Notes under the pieces: generated by a model | Seen by the model: the letters and a program-made list of their open reading frames with translations, nothing else | Told to the model about the DNA's origin: nothing | Databases searched by the model: none | Source of the DNA: Mycobacterium sp. | Lineage (GTDB): Bacteria > Actinomycetota > Actinomycetes > Mycobacteriales > Mycobacteriaceae | NCBI GenBank assembly: GCA_020438845.1 | Contig: JAGQTV010000011.1 | Coordinates: 62,001-126,000 of the forward strand | DNA length: 64,000 nt | Reading direction: 5' to 3' | Part shown: positions 61,781-64,000 of the stretch, one piece after another | Position numbering within the stretch: position 1 is the first letter of the stretch | How the letters are laid out: every line of letters begins with the position of its first letter | Translations under genes and position numbers: made by a program

Positions 61781-63403
61781 TCAGCTGCCGGTGGGCCCTT
61801 CGCCGGCCGGCCGCGCCCTGAACTCCTTCGGTGGCCCATCGCTGGCCACTTGATCGGCCAACTCCAACCCCGCGCCGGCATACACGTTGAAGGCGATGCC
61901 CACGCCGTGGTCCTTTGCCCACTGCACCTCATCGTCGTATCGGGCGACGGCGGCGACCTTGCCACTGAACCCCGACTCGCGCAGACATTCCAGCGCTGTG
62001 ACATTGGCGCCATGACGCGGCATGGCCAGGATGGCAATGCGCACCGAGTCGGAGCGTTCAAGTTGGTTCCAGAAGTACAGATCCGTGGCGTCCCCTTCGA
62101 TCACTCGCAGGCCGTTCTCCGCCAGTCGCTCGATTCGGGGCCCGTCATAGTCGACACCCACGACCCGCAGTCCATAGTGATCAGTCAGTCGTTGGTAGGC
62201 GGCAAACCCGACTCGGCCCATCCCGATCACCACGACCTCGGCGTCGCCGGCGTCGCCGTGACGTTCTTCGGGGTTCAATTCGCTTTCGTCCTGGGCGGGA
62301 AGCCGCGCCGCGATCTTCTCCACCATCAGATGCCCGCGTCCGTTGACCATTGCCGACACCACGAAGCTCAGTGCCACGGCGATCGACATCTCGACCAGCC
62401 AGGCCTTGCCCAGCAAACCGGCGGAGACACCGACCGACACGACGATCAGGCCGAATTCGGAGTAGTTCATCAAACTCAGCCCCGACAGCAACGCCGTGCG
62501 GTATCGCAGCTTCAAGCGCGACAGCAGCACCACGTACCAGGCTGCCTTGAAAGGCAGCAGCAGCAACATCAGCAGCGCGACGCCGACGGTGGGCAGGTCC
62601 GGTAGACCAGTCAGCCCGATCGATACGAAGAACCCAACGAGCAGCAACTCCTTGATATGAAACAGCGACCGCGCGAGCTCGGACGAAGCCGGGTGCGATG
62701 CCAGGAGTACCCCCATGATCAGGGCGCCTAGGTCACCCTTGAGTCCGAGGGCGGAGAACAACGCGTACCCAGGCACCAATGCCATCACGATGCCAAAAAG
62801 TGACTGCATCTCTCCGTGGCCCAGCCGGGTCCAGATCTTGCGCAGGACCCGCGTCAGCGGCCACAGACCCACCAGTGCCAGCGCCCACGGGCTGGGTAGG
62901 TGACCGCTGGTGGCCGTCAGGAAAATCACGGCGACAATGTCCTGCATCACCAGGATGCCGATGGCGACACGGCCGTAGAGTGCGTGCGATTCGCCGCGCT
63001 CCTCGAGGACTTTGACCACAAAAACCGTGCTGGAGAACGACAGCGCGAAGGCGAGCAGGGCGATCGTCTGCAGGCTCTGCCCCGCCAGCATGGCCACTCC
63101 GGCCACCGAGGCCAGCCACATGACGACGCTTCCGAGAACAACGCTGACCACCATGTGCGCGGACGTGGTCAACCACACCTCGCGACGCAGCAGTATGCGA
63201 ATGTCCAACTTGAGGCCAATCGCGAAGAGCAACAATGTGACGCCCAGATCCGCCATCGTTTCCAGCTGGGGCATCTCCCCCACATCGAGAGCGTTGATGA
63301 CGAATCCCGCCGCCAGAAACCCGACCAATGGGGGTAGCCGCACAGCCATCGCAAGGCCGCCGAGACCGAAGGTGATGACGAGATAGATGGCGACGACTGT
63401 CAT
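61781..63403 (-). CDS. Kef-type potassium/proton antiporter with RCK domain
   Basis: 540 residues. Residues to about 385 hold 11-12 helices of the CPA2 family, with LGVTLLLFAIGLKLD and ALSFSSTVFVVKVLEERGE typical of Kef-like transporters. The C-terminal Rossmann domain (VVVIGMGRVGFAAYQRL near 412) is a TrkA-N/RCK domain with the DATDLYFWNQL segment. It should exchange K+ for H+ under nucleotide control. ATG 63403 is preferred to an in-frame extension to 63526 because GAGGGG precedes it and the first helix starts there. Confidence 0.9.
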   Translation of the reverse strand: MTVVAIYLVITFGLGGLAMAVRLPPLVGFLAAGFVINALDVGEMPQLETMADLGVTLLLFAIGLKLDIRILLRREVWLTTSAHMVVSVVLGSVVMWLASVAGVAMLAGQSLQTIALLAFALSFSSTVFVVKVLEERGESHALYGRVAIGILVMQDIVAVIFLTATSGHLPSPWALALVGLWPLTRVLRKIWTRLGHGEMQSLFGIVMALVPGYALFSALGLKGDLGALIMGVLLASHPASSELARSLFHIKELLLVGFFVSIGLTGLPDLPTVGVALLMLLLLPFKAAWYVVLLSRLKLRYRTALLSGLSLMNYSEFGLIVVSVGVSAGLLGKAWLVEMSIAVALSFVVSAMVNGRGHLMVEKIAARLPAQDESELNPEERHGDAGDAEVVVIGMGRVGFAAYQRLTDHYGLRVVGVDYDGPRIERLAENGLRVIEGDATDLYFWNQLERSDSVRIAILAMPRHGANVTALECLRESGFSGKVAAVARYDDEVQWAKDHGVGIAFNVYAGAGLELADQVASDGPPKEFRARPAGEGPTGS

Positions 63404-63629
63404 CGGCGGTCCCCTCGGTCCAAGGCGTGGGTGGTCGCAGATGTGGCCGACGACCCGGTTCACTGCTTGAGCCGTAAAAGTATCCCGGAAAACACCGGAT
63501 TGCCCTGCCGACGCCAAATCAATCAAGCCCGGTCACGTGCAGGAGAGGGCCGGACCGCCTACCTGGGGCGCCCTGTCTTCGGCTTGGGCCCAAAGTTCCG
63601 AAGGCTGCCCGGGTGGCAGGGCGCGAAGA

Positions 63630-64000
63630 CTACGTCGCTGACATTTCCGCACGTTTGGCCAGCGCCAACTCCCGGATCTTGGCGAGATCGGAGTCGGTAT
63701 AGACCCCGTTGACACCGGAGATCGCGGCGAGTTTCATGCCATGCTTCAGCCCGAGCCGATAGATCTCCTTGACCTTCTCCCATTCGATATTGCGTCCGAC
63801 GGTGAATGTCTCGTAGCGACCCTCGAGCGCCAGAACGATGGTCTCGGCCAGGCAGGCGTAGGCAACACCCTTCGGCAGGCCGATTCCCTTCATCCGCGGG
63901 TCACCGGGCAGTTCGATCTCCCCGGACTCGATGACCAACACATCGGGTCGCTTGGCAACATCGGATGCCGAGAGGTCCAACGGCCGCGCGACATCGGTGA
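63630..64000 (-). CDS. Dehydrogenase-like protein, C-terminal part (runs off right edge)
   Basis: The frame is open to the right edge (reading TDVARP before the first possible TTG at 63980), so only about 123 C-terminal residues are visible. RPDVLVIESGEIELPG and GIGLPKGVAYACLAETIVLALEGR are reminiscent of long-chain acyl-ACP-reductase-like or shikimate-dehydrogenase-like Rossmann proteins, but this is a weak assignment. The C-terminus is helical and charged (VKEIYRLGLKHGMKL). The N-terminal domain needed for a firm name lies outside. Confidence 0.6.
   Translation of the reverse strand, partial: TDVARPLDLSASDVAKRPDVLVIESGEIELPGDPRMKGIGLPKGVAYACLAETIVLALEGRYETFTVGRNIEWEKVKEIYRLGLKHGMKLAAISGVNGVYTDSDLAKIRELALAKRAEMSAT

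Overview
The window is high-GC actinobacterial DNA that reads as a Mycobacterium or Mycolicibacterium chromosome. The evidence is the gene content: paired fatty-acyl-AMP ligases and type I polyketide synthases beside a tesA-type thioesterase, a PecA-like aspartic protease next to a PGRS-type glycine-rich protein, bkdABC, sthA, an LCP cell-wall ligase and an F420-type (Ddn-like) small oxidoreductase. Several genes appear to be leaderless, with a TANNNT box directly before the start codon. No rRNA, tRNA, CRISPR array, insertion sequence or phage module was recognised.

Layout. 1-11992 (minus strand): a lipid/polyketide operon in the order tesA, FAAL, PKS, FAAL, PKS. The last PKS runs off the left edge. 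It resembles a duplicated tesA-fadD26-ppsA start. 12103-20149: a 14-cysteine metallothionein-like peptide, then housekeeping and accessory metabolism (thiolase, fructosamine-kinase-like protein, phosphodiesterase-type hydrolase, amidohydrolase, cation/proton antiporter, serine hydrolase, a 50-residue zinc-ribbon-like protein, a Ddn-like protein). 20229-30007: small exported proteins, a membrane GGDEF cyclase, a PhaC-like enzyme divergent from a TetR regulator, two membrane proteins, and an overlapping sulfatase-HAD-FGE operon followed by a secreted protein and another TetR. 30387-32937: a zinc metallopeptidase, an Anbu-type proteasome homologue and a transglutaminase-like protein. 32985-39788 (minus): a two-gene unit made of a membrane protein with Rossmann (TrkA-N/RCK-like), RyR and PGDYG-like domains, followed by a 1419-residue TIR-nSTAND-TM-WD40 protein. 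39886-45681: glycogen phosphorylase, an RCK-gated potassium channel and soluble transhydrogenase. 45841-49609: an acidic exported protein, the PecA-like protease and the PGRS-like protein. 49702-53012: bkdA-bkdB-bkdC. 53260-64000: a CPA1 antiporter divergent from a UBP zinc-finger protein, an MFS protein, a coiled-coil CxxC protein, an LCP / PaaK-like / small-protein set, an SDR, a Kef-type antiporter and a partial dehydrogenase-like gene.

How the genes work together. In the left operon each FAAL would activate a fatty acid as acyl-AMP and load it on the N-terminal ACP of the PKS that follows it, while TesA would edit or release products. FGE would convert the cysteine of the CTAGR motif in the neighbouring sulfatase to formylglycine. 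The Bkd proteins form a branched-chain 2-oxoacid dehydrogenase (E1 alpha, E1 beta, E2). The most unusual unit is the TIR-STAND/RyR pair. It looks like a signalling or defence module in which a WD40 sensor activates a TIR domain, and a channel-like membrane protein carrying RyR and Rossmann domains may read the resulting nucleotide signal. That link is inference, not something the sequence proves.
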